Source: Lantana camara
Lineage: Eukaryota > Streptophyta > Magnoliopsida > Lamiales > Verbenaceae
Length of the DNA: 64,000 nucleotides
Direction of reading: 5' to 3'
NCBI GenBank assembly: GCA_037501455.1
Contig: CM074865.1
Location: 2,119,001-2,183,000, forward strand
Shown here: piece by piece, positions 1-12,132 of the stretch
How the letters are laid out: each line of letters starts with the position of its first letter
How positions within the stretch are numbered: the stretch's first letter is position 1
Position numbers and translations under genes: made by a program
Notes under the pieces: model-generated
What the model was told of the DNA's origin: nothing
Database searches by the model: none
Seen by the model: the letters and a program-made list of their open reading frames with translations, nothing else

Positions 1-1437
1 GACTCAGACAGAAGGGGAGGCAGGTGGGGGCCTAAGTTCTTGTTGTTATTGACTCTTTTTCGGGTTATTGCGTAAATCTCTTATTTTGTATACAAAATTT
101 AAGAAAATGGTAATTTTGTCCATGTATGCAAGATCAGTTTAAAGCTTGATTTGTAACACCATTTAAATGTGTAATAAATAACAGAAAGAGTAACTGCGGT
201 ATGGATGTAAGTGTAATTTTGAAAGCTAAAAGGGGATATTAATGTAGTAGTGTCAGGTCACAGGTGAAGAAAATGCAGCACGGTGTCTAGTGAAAACTAC
301 TATTATCTTTTCCAGTCACCTTTTTTTTTTTGATTTGCAACATGATTGATAGTTTTGAGTAATCTTATATCGACAGGGAAAACAGGTACCTGGGATTCGA
401 GTTCTTGGCGCTCAGAATCCAAGTGCACAGATAACTTGTTGAGTATGTCTTTGATGCTTCAGAGAGATGAGAGAAGAACAATTTTTAGCAGAGAGAGAAC
501 AAGTTAGCAAGAACAATAACTGTCTCCAAAGTTTTTCACCTGAAATAAAAATTTCGAACATGGTATAATCAACAGCTAACACTTCAAAAGTGACATCGCA
601 ATTCTGCACAACAAAAGATTCCAATAAAAGGCGTGGAAACAAGAGAGGACATGCAACGATAGTTTGCATATCTCGACTGCCTTGACCACCTTGAATACAA
701 CAGAAGTTGGTAATAAATCTCTACCAAGTGATCTCCAGCAGTTCAATGCATGATTTATTTTCTTTTCGAGGCAATACCATTTGGCATATTTGCTCAAAAG
801 TAGCTATTCGTATTCATCTGTTTTAAGCTGTTGAATGTATACCATCTCTATCTATCCAACGAAGGGTGGTGAATCTTCTTGGTATGCTGTTGTTAAGCTT
901 TCTCTATGGTTCAGCTTCCACCTTAGTTATTCTTTCAGCTATCTTTTCAGTTCTTCACATTATGTGAAGATTTTTAGCAGCTCCTTTATGCAGTCGATAA
1001 TTACATTTTGCTATTCAAACTATGCACGTTTTTGCGCTCTACAGCATAAACTTCTAACTGTCACCTATTATTTCATACTCTATTTGATGAATTGCAGTTT
1101 GTCAATTACCGGTGTTTCAGGCTAGTTACACCACTTGGGAAGGTTTGCATCTGTTGGCCTCATGACAGCCTTGACCAACCGGCGTGAAACATTGTATATG
1201 CACCAAACTCTAATTACTCAAAAGATCAGGAACCCTTTAATTTTCATCACTCAAACTACATACAGCGAGATAAGCTTGATTTTTACGTGGTCACTGCCCT
1301 CACTCAGCACCAAAAGGGCCCAAGAAATTTCAAGCAAAAAACAATGCAGAAGGCCTATAATCGAATAAGTGCAGCTGCATCGCAATATCTTCAAGAAGGA
1401 AGCAAACAAGTCGAAGAGACGACGATAACTAAGAGGA
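1..1437. repeat. Left end of ~62.6 kb direct repeat
   Basis: This stretch is repeated almost base for base at 62564-64000, which runs to the window end. By eye I count about five differences: two 1-bp indels (a T run near 331 and an A near 749) and three substitutions. It holds exon 2 of a MADS-box gene and part of its flanking introns. The same region exists in a clearly more diverged form around 35.1-36.6 kb, so the two end copies are a recent event laid over an older gene duplication. Confidence 0.9.
390..456 (-). CDS. MADS-box gene, left copy, exon 2 only (partial)
   Basis: This 67-bp exon on the minus strand encodes the start of the intervening region ([20 protein letters not shown]...). 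It is flanked by a CAG|GTACCT donor and a CTGAAG acceptor. It matches the exons at 35587-35653 and 62954-63020. The copies at 390 and 62954 differ by one base in the exon. Exons 3-6 would lie just left of the window. Exon 1 should lie to the right across the long intron, but I found no MADS-domain exon in the 9-31 kb region. Either the intron has been enlarged greatly by transposons, or exon 1 has been lost or moved. Confidence 0.7.
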
Positions 1438-1717
1438 GGAATCATGGCAATGGAAAGAATCAAGGCAGCAAGAATCAAATTAAGTATTGGCAATGATACT
1501 ATGAGGTTCTCCAATGGAATAATGGTTTGAGGGATCTTCTTCTCAGCAAGTTGAATTTGACTTGGGCATAGAATTTCATGTAAAAATCTAAGCAAGCATG
1601 TCTGGATCTTAGTATTGCTGTTGTCTTGAGTGTACAATATCATGAACTTGCACATATTATAATGCTAGGAAAAAGGCCAGAGATTCTACAAACATTACCT
1701 CATGAGAATGTTAGAGG
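457..1717 (-). other. Intron 1 of left MADS copy, proximal part
   Basis: This non-coding sequence lies upstream (in gene orientation) of exon 2. It aligns with the intron of the middle copy around 35.66-36.7 kb and with 63.02-64.0 kb. Several short open frames occur here, including a 96-codon one at 835-1125. They are not preserved in the diverged middle copy, so I do not treat them as genes. Confidence 0.6.
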
Positions 1718-1726
1718 AAAGAAGTT

Positions 1727-2327
1727 GAGGAAATTACATTTTTGGTCCCATACTTTTGGTCCAATCGTTTCAGAAAGTGACAATTTTGGTCCCGTTGGAT
1801 TCAATTTGTGACATTTTTGGTCCTAACCGTCAAATTATGGACGGAAATGGGATTTTGCCATTAAATTCGTTTGGAGGAGAAAACGGTCAAATAAAATTAT
1901 TGATAAAAAACACACAACAAGCTTTGTAGCCCAGTTGGGTTCAAACCCCAGGCTGTGTAATTTTTATTCAAATAATTATTATGCTTAAATATAAATTAAT
2001 TTTAATAATAATATATTATAAATATATTATTATGTTAAAATTATGTTAAAATATATTTTAAGCTATAATATATATTTGTATATTATATGTATATATATAA
2101 TATATAGTATGTCATATATAATATATAATATATATACGTACAGAATGTATATTATGTATTTATAAAAAATAATATTTATATACTATATGTATTAAATATT
2201 AAATATTTATATATAATATACACACGTATATATTTATATTATACATATATATAATATTTAATATTCATATATAATATATCTCCATATAAAATGTGTATTT
2301 TAATAATATATATTATATATTATATAC

Positions 2328-2377
<50 letters not shown>

Positions 2378-3161
2378 CATATATAATATATCTGCATATA
2401 AAATGTGTATTATGTATTTATAAAAAATAATACTTATATACTATATGTATTAAATATTATATATTTATATATCATATACGCGTAATTGTTATGCTAAAAT
2501 ATAAATTAATTTTAATAATAATATAATATAAATATATTAGTACGTTAAAATAAAAATATAATATCTTATTATTTAAAATATTGTTTAAGCTATAATATAT
2601 ATTTGCATATTATTATATATATTATATTTAAAATTAATATATATAATATATAATATATATACATATAAAATGTATATTATGTATTTATAAAAAATAATAT
2701 TTATATCCTATATGTATTAAATATTATATAGTTATATATAATATACACACGTATATATATTAAATAATATTATTGCTTAAAAAATATTTTAACATAATAA
2801 TATATTATATTTTTATTGTATTATATATAATATATTAAAATTAATTTATAAAAGGCCATAAATATATTATTATTAAAATTAATAATTAATTTATAAAAGT
2901 ATATGGCCTAGGGTTTGGACCCAAGACCTTAAGGATGAGAGAAGGCTAGCCAACCAACTGGGCTGCCAAGCTCAATTTTATTTGACCGTTTTCCTGCCAG
3001 ACACATTTAACGGCAAAATCTCATTTCCGTCCAAAATTTGATGGTTGGGACAAAAAATGTCACAAATTGAATCCAATGAGACCAAAATTGTCACTTTTTG
3101 AAACAATGGGACCAAAATTGCAAATGATCAAATCCTATGGGACCAAAAATGTAATTTGCTC
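1727..3161. mobile_element. Non-autonomous Mutator-like MITE with long TIRs
   Basis: The element starts GAGGAAATTACATTTTTGG and ends with the inverted counterpart, CCAAAAATGTAATTTGCTC. The terminal inverted repeats extend for roughly 190 bp or more and include several GGTCC(C) motifs. A perfect 9-bp target duplication, AAAGAAGTT, sits at 1718-1726 and 3162-3170; this length is typical of Mutator elements. The interior (about 1980-2900) is extremely AT-rich with nested ATATA repeats, including an (AT)n run near 2331-2371, and no coding capacity. The middle MADS copy has related intron sequence without it (near 36.7 kb), so it inserted after the gene duplicated. Confidence 0.88.
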
Positions 3162-3323
3162 AAAGAAGTTTAAAAACCTTACAATTACACCCCATCATTC
3201 CCATGAGATTCTAATATTTTCCTAATTACAATAGTTCGCTACCATCCGTAACAGACAGTTAGTCCCAAGTTTGAATCTTATGAACATGCGAAACTACTTT
3301 AAAAGAGGTTCACGTGAAAAGGG
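3162..3323. other. Intron 1 of left MADS copy between two insertions
   Basis: This short host segment, with the text ACAATTACACCCCAT and CCCATGAGA, matches the middle copy near 36.72-36.79 kb. It ends at the AAGGG target site of the Copia element. Confidence 0.6.
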
Positions 3324-3515
3324 TGTTAAGACATGATATTCTGGAAAAAAGGTTGAGAGAATTCATTGTTGATTGATTGTTGTTGTATACCGAGATACAA
3401 AGAAACCTAGGATATATAGCAATCCTATAGGAAAAAATAACTCCCTATAAATCTGGCCAACCTCTATAAGTTAGGGATTTGATCACAACTTCCCTAAAAT
3501 ACATAACTCTTAACA
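3324..3515 (-). repeat. 3' LTR of Copia-1
   Basis: It is the 192-bp partner of 7929-8120, with TG...CA ends. In element orientation it follows a purine-rich tract at 3516-3527 (reading CTTGAGGGGGAG on the minus strand). Confidence 0.93.
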
Positions 3516-3527
3516 CTCCCCCTCAAG

Positions 3528-6500
3528 TTAAGTAACGGAATCGCCGATCCTTAACTTGCTTAGAGCCTTTTGAAACGTCTGACTTGTGACCGCTTTGGTT
3601 AGGATGTCTGCAAGCTGATCTTCGGACCTGACAAAAGGAATAGAGATGACCCCACTCTCTAGTTTTTCCTTTATAAAGTGACGGTCCACTTCCACATGTT
3701 TAGTCCTATCGTGTTGAACGGGATTCTCTGATATGCTGATTGCCGCCCGGTTGTCACATTTCAGGGCGGTCGGACCTATAGGACTTTCGTCGATTTCTGA
3801 GAGTAGCTTTCTGACCCAGAGTATCTCAGTGACCCCCTTGGCTATGCCCCTGAATTCTGCTTCTGCACTAGAAAGTGCCACCACTTTCTGTTTCTTGCTC
3901 CTCCAAGTTACCACGTTACCACCAACTAGTGTAAAGAACCCTGATGTCGATCTCCGATCATTTGGGTTTCCTGCCCAATCTGCATCTGTGTAGGCTTCGA
4001 TCTCTAGATGGCCATGTTTCCCGAACATTATTCCGGTCCCAACAGTGCCCTTCAAGTACTGGATAATCCTGATAACTGCCTCCATATGTTCCCTCTGTGG
4101 CTGGTGCATAAACTGACTCACCACTCCTACAGCATATGCGACATCAGGCCTAGTGTGTGATAGATATATTAGTTTTCCGACTAGCAACTGGTACCGTTCT
4201 TTCTCAGCCGGCTCTCCCTTTTCTTCTATCCTTAGTTTATGATTGACCTGCATTGGTGTTTCAATTGGCTTACAATCCATCATTCCAGTCTCAGCAAGAA
4301 GATCAAGTACATATTTCTTTTGTGACAGGAATATTCCTCTTTTTGATTTTAACACTTCAATGCCCAAAAAGTATTTCAACCCCCCAAGGTCTTTCATCTC
4401 GAATTCCTTAAAGAGATTCTTCCTCAACCGGCTTATTTCCTCCGTGTCGCTGCCTGTTATGATCACGTCGTCCACATATATGATCAGACATGTAATCAAC
4501 TCTCCCCGCCGTTTCAAAAACAGAGTATGATCAGCATTGCTTTGAATATACCCATGCCGCTGCATAGCTAAGGTGAACCTTCCAAACCATGCTCGGGGTG
4601 ACTGCTTTAGTCCGTATAGGGCTTTACGGAGTTTGCACACTTCTCCTTTTACAAAGTCACCAATAAATCCTGAAGGTGGTTCCATATAGACTTCTTCTGA
4701 TAAGTCCCCGTGTAAAAAGGCATTTTTTACATCGAACTGGTGTAGTGGCCAGTCTCGATTTGCGGCCACTGAGAGTAGAACCCGTACTGTATCCAACTTA
4801 GCCACTGGAGAAAATGTCTCGGAATAATCAATCCCGAACGTCTGAATGTATCCCTTTGCTACGAGGCGGGCCTTATATCTCTCTAATGAGCCATCTGCAC
4901 TGTACTTAACGGTAAAGACCCATCTACACCCAACCGTCTTCTTCCCTTCTGGCAACCTGCACTTCTCCCAAGTTTCATTTTTTATCAGAGCATCCATCTC
5001 TGTTTTCATTGCCTGCGTCCATTCTTTGTATTGTTGGGCTTCCTCCACTGTTCTAGGGATAACCTCTTTACAAAGACTCCCAAAAAACGCCTTAGCAACA
5101 TTGGACATGCTCCCCCTGACCATATTCCCTACGGGGTACTTGGCAGCACGAAAATGATGGTCAGGAGAGTACCTGTGTGGTGGAATCCCTCGGTTACTCC
5201 GCTGCGGTAACGAATACCTGTTGCTAACAGTAGCACCCTCAGAAGCAGTGTTAATAGCAACTGTGATATCATCATGTATAGAAACAGAATTAGGATGCTC
5301 AGAGTGATTTACCTCGTTTTGGACATTATCCGAAGGAGTATCATTGGGTGTAGATGAAGTACTGGTGCTACTGAGATCTTCTGCAGTTGGTACGGATTCT
5401 GAGCTTATATCATCTGGGTAACTCAACCAGTACAGAGAATCATTCTGTTTCTCCCCCTGATTACTGGACTGGGTGAGATAAAAGTACTCGGTCTCGACAA
5501 AGTCACAATCCATAGTGACATGTATGCGTCGGGTAACTGGGTTGTAGCATCGATACCCCTTCTGATGCGGAGCATACCCAACAAATACACAACGGATGGC
5601 GCATGGACTTAGCTTTGTCCGTTCAGTTTTGGGAATATGAACGAACACAGTGGAACCAAATATACGAGGTGGTAGGGTAAGGTGAGGTGGTATGTTGGTT
5701 TGAGTTTCAAGGACAGATAAAGGGGTTTTATGGTCAAGGATTTTGGTTGGGAGGCGGTTTATGAGATAAGCAGCAGTGGCAACTGCTTCGGGCCAGAAGT
5801 GGTCTGGAACCCGGGATTCAGTGAGCATGGCTCGGGTCATTTCGAGTAGGGTACGGTTTTTTCTTTCTGAGACCCCATTTTGTTGTGGGGTATTGGGGCA
5901 GGTTGTCTGGTGAATGAGGCCATTTTGTTGGAAGAATTGATGCATTTCTTGGTTCACAAATTCTCGGCCATTATCAGACCGAAGTATCTTAATCCGGTGA
6001 TTAAACTGAGTTTCCACCATTTTATAAAAAGCCACAAAAGTGTCAAAGACCTCTGACTTGTTTTTTAAAAAATACACCCATGTCATCCTTGAGAAATCAT
6101 CCACAAACAACAGAAAATACCGAAACTGATTACTATTAGAAACGGGGGCCGGTCCCCAAACATCAGAGTGAACCAATGAAAAAGCCATTGGAACCCGAGT
6201 ATTGTTCTGGTTAAAAGAAGTTCGGTGGCTCTTGGCCAAAAAACAAGTCTGACAATCTAAATTCAATGTCTGATTATTCTGAAACAAAGCGGGAAACAGT
6301 AATCTTAAATACCCAAGAGACGGGTGACCCAGACGTCTGTGCCATAACCAGATTTGAGTTTTAGCCATGCCAACAGACAACAGAGCTTTAGGCCGGCTTT
6401 CCACTTCATCCACATAGTATAGGCCTCATTTCTCAGTACCACGCCCAATGATCTCCCCCGAATGAATGTCCTGTATCAAGCAAAAACGAGGGTAAATCAG

Positions 6501-7340
6501 GACAGTACAATTCAGCTCTTTCGTAATCTGACTCAAGGATAGTAACTTGCAAGATAATGAAGGCACATATAGGCAATTGCTCAGTTTTAATTTCGGAGTA
6601 ATAAGTACAGGTCCTTCTTTTTCAACAATAGCTGTTTTTCCATTTGTTGTTTGAATATGGGATTGTTTCGGAATAATGGGCCCAGTCAAATCAGATAATT
6701 CAAATGTCATAGAATCGGTCGCCCCACAATCAAAAATCCAATTAGAGACCTTATTCTGAGGTGTTCGGGTGAATAATCCATATTTATTAGCAAAGTGGGG
6801 ATCATGTTGCAATTCACCAAATATAGGGGGACATTTCATAAACTCATCAGAAATTGGGGGGCATTTTGCAAAATTAAAAGAGGGGTATATGGGAGACTTA
6901 GGGTTTGGGTCACAAATCCCAAACCCTATACCTGCTGCGCCGTTCGCTCCTCTTTCTTCTGTGGCCGGTTTTCTCACTGCAAGAAAAGCTTGGCCCCCAT
7001 CTGCCGTTGCCGGCGACGCTGCTGTACCGGTGTCCCTCCGGTTGACGCCTACAGCGGCGTCTTCGGATTTTGTCTCCGCCGTTCCTCCTCCTACGGCGAG
7101 ATTGGCCCGCCTCGTTCCTCCTTTTCCAGCGGCGGCTGGGTCATTTTTCCGGTGGCCTTCCCACCAATCCGGGTAACCCACGATCTCAAAGCATTCCTCT
7201 ATTGTATGCCTTGGTTTCCCACACTTTCCACAAACGAGATTCGTCCGATCATAGCGTTGTGATGGCCGGCGTGCGGCGGAGTTATTTGTCCGACCGATAC
7301 CCTCTGAACGCGTTCTCCCCATCCTTTCCTTCTTCACCAT
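3528..7340 (-). pseudogene. Copia-1 pol polyprotein (integrase, RT, RNase H), interrupted
   Basis: This is the retrotransposon pol region. The main open part is 3528-6413, 961 codons. In order it contains the GAG-pre-integrase HxxxC region (LWHRRLGHPS...CQTC), an integrase core (HSDVWGP, DDFSRMTWV, LRSDNGREF, TPQQNGVSERKNR), reverse transcriptase with the YVDD box (IIYVDDVII), and RNase H (TDADWAG, SSAEAEFRG, DNRAA). An upstream part in the same frame (6426-7340) holds the zinc knuckle (CGKCGKPRHTIEEC) and a protease-like DCGATDSM site. A single TGA at 6426-6428 separates the two parts, so a full polyprotein needs readthrough. The rest is intact. It belongs to the copia class of retroelement, not to a host gene. 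Confidence 0.93.
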
Positions 7341-7846
7341 GAGTCCCGACCCGATTCCCTGGGTTTCGTGTCCCTGTTTCTGAGTTTATTCCAGATATTC
7401 TGGAGTTTATTCGAGAATTCCTCCAAGCTTTCGTGTCCCTGTTTCTGAGTGTTGGCCCTTCGATGTAAGTCGAAGAGTTGCAACGGGTCTCCGCCGCTTC
7501 CATATGTGGTGGTTAGTCCATCCCATAGTGATTTTGCGGTTTGGTATTGGAGAACGTTTGTGATGAGGCTGACTTCCATATTTTGGACAATCCAATTGAA
7601 AACTTGTTGATCGGTTTGTTCCCACTTGTCGTAGGTTGGGTCTGATTCTTCTAGCGCCGGCGGTTTACCGGTTATGTGCGAACGGCATCCTCTACCTCCG
7701 ATCGCCATCTTCATAAGTCTAGCCCAAATCGGGTAATTGTCGTTGTTGAGTTTGATTCCAATCGACAGATTATCCGAGTTGGACATGGTTGTTTGGGTAA
7801 GTTGTAGGGCAAGGGCTTGTTCGGATGGTACTGTCATCTTGATCAC
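7334..7846 (-). pseudogene. Copia-1 gag N-terminal part, frameshifted
   Basis: This encodes the capsid-like N-terminus of copia gag, with the typical LNNDNYPIWARLMKMAIGG start region and a W-rich core followed by LYDLHR-type sequence. It ends in a different frame from the downstream zinc-knuckle part, with a few bases of overlap. A near-perfect direct repeat of TTTCGTGTCCCTGTTTCTGA lies at about 7365-7384 and 7431-7450, close to the frame change. A small duplication is therefore the likely cause of the frameshift (inference). Confidence 0.85.
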
Positions 7847-7913
7847 GGCTGAGTTTGGTTGGGAAGGGTTCTGGACGATGATGAGACTTAATTCTGAGTC
7901 CCAAAAATCTTAA

Positions 7914-7928
7914 CCTGCTTTGATACCA
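7914..7928 (-). other. Copia-1 primer-binding site (initiator Met tRNA)
   Basis: On the minus strand the LTR end is followed directly by TGGTATCAAAGCAGG. This resembles the standard plant copia primer site TGGTATCAGAGC, complementary to the initiator methionine tRNA 3' end. It fixes the orientation and the inner edge of the 5' LTR. Confidence 0.9.
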
Positions 7929-8120
7929 TGTTAAGACATGATATTCTGGAAAAAAGGTTGAGAGAATTCATTGTTGATTGATTGTTGTTGTATACCGAGA
8001 TACAAAGAAACCTATGATATATAGCAATCCTATAGGAAAAAATAACTCCCTATAAATCTGGCCAACCTCTATAAATTAGGGATTGGATCACAACTTCCCT
8101 AAAATACATAACTCTTAACA
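7929..8120 (-). repeat. 5' LTR of Copia-1
   Basis: It is the 192-bp partner of 3324-3515, with about three mismatches, and is followed by the target duplication AAGGG. Confidence 0.93.
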
Positions 8121-8125
8121 AAGGG

Positions 8126-8500
8126 TATTCTCATTATTATGACATTCTTTTGAGATAAATTCCTACTTACCATTTACTTTAAAGAGCATGGATTCACATT
8201 ATAAAACAATATCATATTCCATTCCAAGTAATTGAAGATACTAAATATCATTGTTTTCTCTGTAAAGTTATTCATATATAAGCAAGGAATCAAAGAAAAG
8301 AGTATTCAGCACTCTGACAACGCCAACAAAGGAGCCAATAAGGCAAGAATACTTTGTGGTGGCTGTCTTCTTCTTACAAGATAAACATGAGACTTTATTG
8401 ACATGTCTCACTCCTAAACTTTATACATGCAAGAAAGGTTTTAGTTTCCTTAACAAATGTAACAAAGCTACGTATGAGCCTACCAGGCATATTGAAGCAG
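8126..8500 (-). other. Intron 1 of left MADS copy, distal part
   Basis: This non-coding segment aligns with 38.05-38.42 kb of the middle gene. Shared text includes ACAAAGGAGCCAATAAGGCA, CAAGATAAACATGAGA and ACAAAGCTACGTATGAGCC. In the middle copy exon 1 follows about 0.8 kb further on. Here the homology stops near 8.5 kb. Confidence 0.7.
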
Positions 8501-8639
8501 TCGGTCATTAATATCTTATACAAAATATCTCAAAAATTGTTGAATAATGTGTTTGGTTCGATTTGGAATATTCGACACACATCTCTCATATCTATAACAA
8601 ACAATAAGGGCCGTCAAACCTATGTCCTCACGTCTCTCA

Positions 8640-8930
8640 AGCATGAAGTTTATAAGAATCGGAATATCTGACACACACCCCTTGAGCATGAAATTTACGG
8701 GAATTGCAAAGCACATATGGGACAATAAAAAAATATACTCAAAATCAGAAATCGAAACATCTGACACACACCCCTTGAACATGAAGTTTACGGGAATTGC
8801 AAAGCACATTTGGGACAATAAAAAAATATGCTCAAAATCAACGATCGGAACGTTTAACACACATCCCTTGGGCATGAAGTTTACAGGAATTGCAAAGCAC
8901 ATGGGACAATCGAAAAATATGCTTAAAATA
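8640..8930. repeat. Three tandem copies of a ~93-bp unit
   Basis: The unit contains ACACACCCCTTGA, CATGAAGTTTACGGGAATTG and CAAAGCACATNTGGGACAAT. It recurs near 8671, 8764 and 8857. Copies are imperfect. Open frames on both strands across it are a by-product of the repeat and not evidence of a gene. Confidence 0.85.
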
Positions 8931-10843
8931 AAATATTTTCGGACATTATGTTGAATAATATATCTGATTTAACTCGTCCTTTAGAATTAACTATTAAGGA
9001 AAAAAAAATTCAAACCATTATATATTAGAATTATATTTTTAAAATTTTAATATGGAACATTTATCAAGAATGAAAAGTATTAGTAAATTCGGACGCAACC
9101 ACTTTGATATAAAGTCATTTTATATCAATGATAGTTTTTTTTTTTTTTTTTTTGATTCATATATCAATGATAGTTATATTATTATAAATATAATTCTAAT
9201 ATAACATTAGAACGTGAAAAGTACATCATTTAGTGGTATTCGTTAGTTAGTATAATCTTAGGATAAAATCCCTCAAAAAATCATCACATTAAAAGCACCC
9301 CAGTCAATATTTTTCCATGATGCTAAAAACAGAACAGCCTTTAATTTAGGAAAAGTCAATATTTTTCCATGATGAGATGATGCATGTCAGAATATAAAAG
9401 ATAAATTAGTCATTTCACATCCAATAAATAGAGAAAATTAGTGTTCTAATCATGCTTTTAGCACGTGTCCAACACCATAAATTTTCAGGGTTCGTCATGC
9501 AAATATTTTGAAAATACAGAATTTTTTGTGTTAATTTTTGTAACACATGGTTTTTTTTTTGCCTATTTCACTTAATACAAGGGGTATGGTTTAAATAACT
9601 CTTTATTAAAGTGAAATACATAGCTATAATGCATGTAGATGCAACACAGTTACTCAAGAACACAAGTCTCATTGACAAATCTAATTTATTTAAACTTGTG
9701 TTCCAATAATTTTCATTGTCTTAAATCTCTTGTACCTTTACTATATTGATTTTTTTCTTATTTCTGTTCGATAATATTATTTTTAATTTTCGGTGCATTG
9801 TTGATATTGATACTTTCATTTGATCTTTTTCCCAATAAATTACTCCTCAAATTGTATGACTTATCAATTTTTTAAATTTTCTTCCCACGCATATCATCCC
9901 TATCACTTGGTGCTTACCGTGAACTTTATGGTTATTGCACTCTTGTGATGTTTCATGTGATCTATTAATCACTGCTCGAGTTGACTACTCTTCTGTATTT
10001 TTTTCAAATTTAACTGGTAAACTCATGTCACCTTATTTGATTATCGATAGAAACTGGTAGCTTTAGGAATTTTGACCTTTATCTCTCTCTCTCAATAGCA
10101 AAGGCAAGGTTCAAGTTTTCTTAGTTCAAACTCAAACATTCATCTTCGTACATTCTTTAATCCTTCAAAATATGAAATATGTTCTTCTCCTCTTTATTTT
10201 GAGTTTTTTTTTTTTTTTTCATGTGGTTTAAATATGTATAGGAGCTGCCATGTCTGACATTATTGGAAAAGGGTATTTAGGTTAGAATAAACAATATTAG
10301 ATGCCTCTTATGTATACAATATGAACCTTATTGCATGAATTTTAGGTTTGAGAAGTTGGGTGGTAGGAGTTTTTAAGACCTCCATTAATAGAGGTTAAAA
10401 AAGTTTTGGTGGTTTTAGGGTGTTAAACATATTTTGTTGTATTTCATTGGCCCTAATGTGGCATACGAGTGTTGTATGATCATTCGCAAGCTTTTAGATG
10501 TGTTGTAGTTGCCTTTGGAGGGGTAGCATAGCTCCTCTGTGGTCATCTTCTTTGAATCCCTATTTTCTTACGCTTCTAGAACGTTCCACGGGTCGAAGAA
10601 CTTTTCAATTATTTTTTCTCATGGTTGTGGGACATAAGGGGGAGACAATCTGTTCTGGCCCCCACGGCCAAAGAACTTCTCAATTAATTTGATCCCAGGC
10701 CTTGGGACTTTGGGATGAGACTTTCTATCAATGGTCGCCTTTATTTTTCTTCCAAGTTATGACCAACTTTCTCCTTCATACCTCATTTTTGTGCTTTCTT
10801 CTCGTATGTTCCTAATGTGTCATATTATGTTTGTATGTATATG
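8931..10843. other. AT-rich intergenic stretch, no gene seen
   Basis: I see no convincing exon, LTR or TIR here. There are several long T runs (9133-9152, 9549-9560, 10206-10219). Exon 1 of the left MADS copy would be expected at about 9.2-9.6 kb by comparison with the middle copy, but no MADS-domain coding is visible. Confidence 0.5.
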
Positions 10844-11090
10844 AATGATCTTATATGCTACCGTGTGATTCTAGTTGCATATTGAAAGTGCTCGACTTTA
10901 ATACACGAACACTCCGTTTTTTTTTCCCGTGTAGTGTCGGACACATGTCGGACAAGAACACGACATAATGATCTTATATGCTACCATGTGATTCTAATTG
11001 AATATCGAAAGTGCTCGACTCTAATGCACGGACACTCCCTTTTTTTTATCCAGTGCAGTGTCGGACACGAACACGGAATCGACACGTGTC
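10844..11090. repeat. Two tandem copies of a ~123-bp unit
   Basis: The text AATGATCTTATATGCTACC starts at 10844 and again at 10967. Each copy continues through GTGCTCGACT and a GTGTCGGACAC motif. The second copy runs into several GACACGTGTC palindromes up to about 11160. Confidence 0.8.
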
Positions 11091-11446
11091 CGACACGTTA
11101 AAAAGTGTCCAAAATTAGAAAAAGAAAAACCGACACGGTTGGGACACGTGTCGGACATGCTGGGGACACGGGATTGTAAAAAAAAAAAAATTATTAAAAT
11201 TTTAGAATTATATTTTTTTTAAAAAATGATTGTATAAATTTACCAAAAAATATATTATATTGATTTAAATTTTTATTTTTATTTTTGTTTTGAATTTTTC
11301 TCATAATATTGACACATAAAAAAGAATAATATTATTTATAATCACTTTAATTAAATATTGAATTTGATAAGAATTAATTTTATTTAAATTTGTAATATTG
11401 ATTATTCTTATAAATATCTTATTTTAAATTAATTAATAAATATAAA

Positions 11447-11824
11447 GGAATATATCATTTTTCGTCCTCTATAGATGCCCTTGTTCGATTTTGATCCTGA
11501 TTTTTAACTTTTCTCACATTGCATCCTTTATGTTTCAAAAAATTTCAATTTCAGTCCTTTAGCCAACAGACGTTGAAAAATTGACGGAAAAAGAAGCGTG
11601 TCACTCACATTTATTCAGGGTGCGTGAGTGACACGCGCCACTCACATTTATTCAGGGCACGTGAGTGACACGCGTCTTTTTCCTTTAAAAAATTAATGTC
11701 CGTTAGCTAAAGGATTGAAATTGAGATTTTTTGAAACATAAAGGATGCAATGTGAGAAAAGTGAAAAGTTCGGGACCAAAACTGGAAAAGGGCATCTGTA
11801 GAGGATAAAAAATGATATTTTCCC
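11447..11824. mobile_element. Foldback MITE (Mutator-type), copy 1
   Basis: This 378-bp element is almost entirely two inverted arms (TCATTTTTCGTCCTC... and ...GAGGATAAAAAATGA). The arms include the CATCCTTTATGTTTC and CAATTTCAGTCCTTTAG motifs and their inverse. The centre holds two direct copies of a short CACTCACATTTATTCAGG unit. A 9-bp target duplication TAAATATAA flanks it (11438-11446, 11825-11833). Confidence 0.85.
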
Positions 11825-12132
11825 TAAATATAAATATATTTATTTATATATAATTTAATCGTGTCAGAGCCGTGTTGTGTCTTAATTTTTTAAAAAAAAT
11901 TCATGTCACCGTATCCGTGTCCATGCATCATAGGTGCTCGAATGTTCTTATATATCATAATCACGCATCATATTCTTATTAATATTGTAAATTACGCTCA
12001 TTGCACGTATACATGCATTTAAGGTATTCATAAGTATCGTCATCGCCTTTTGGTTTATATTTGAGTCTAAGTCATATGTTTTGTGTTTGGTTTGTACAGT
12101 GTCATTCCAAATTTTCATTGTCTTTTTTATTT

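Larger units (their letters stand above)
3324..8120 (-). mobile_element. Young Ty1/copia retrotransposon, near intact (4,797 bp)
   Basis: The two 192-bp LTRs (3324-3515 and 7929-8120) run TGTTAAGACATG...ACTCTTAACA. They differ at only about three positions. A 5-bp target duplication AAGGG flanks the element (3319-3323, 8121-8125). The element reads right to left. A primer-binding site complementary to initiator methionine tRNA follows the 5' LTR, and a purine-rich tract precedes the 3' LTR. Coding order is gag, GAG-pre-integrase, integrase, reverse transcriptase, RNase H, as in copia. The near-identical LTRs imply a recent insertion, yet the reading frame carries a frameshift and one stop. 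It sits in intron 1 of the left MADS copy, in the same orientation as that gene. Confidence 0.95.

Noticed and set aside
835..1125. Open frame of 96 codons, identical in both end copies (also 63398-63688)
   Set aside because: The end copies are nearly identical overall, so identity is not evidence of selection. The diverged middle copy does not keep the frame, and it lies in an intron.
1930..1960. tRNA-like text (CCCAGTTGGGTTCAAACCCC) resembling a B-box
   Set aside because: No cloverleaf or A-box could be fitted, and the text lies in the terminal inverted repeat of a MITE.
8516..8954. Open frames on both strands with a repeated MKFTGIAKHIWDNKK-type peptide
   Set aside because: They come from the three 93-bp tandem DNA repeats, occur on both strands and have no recognisable domain.
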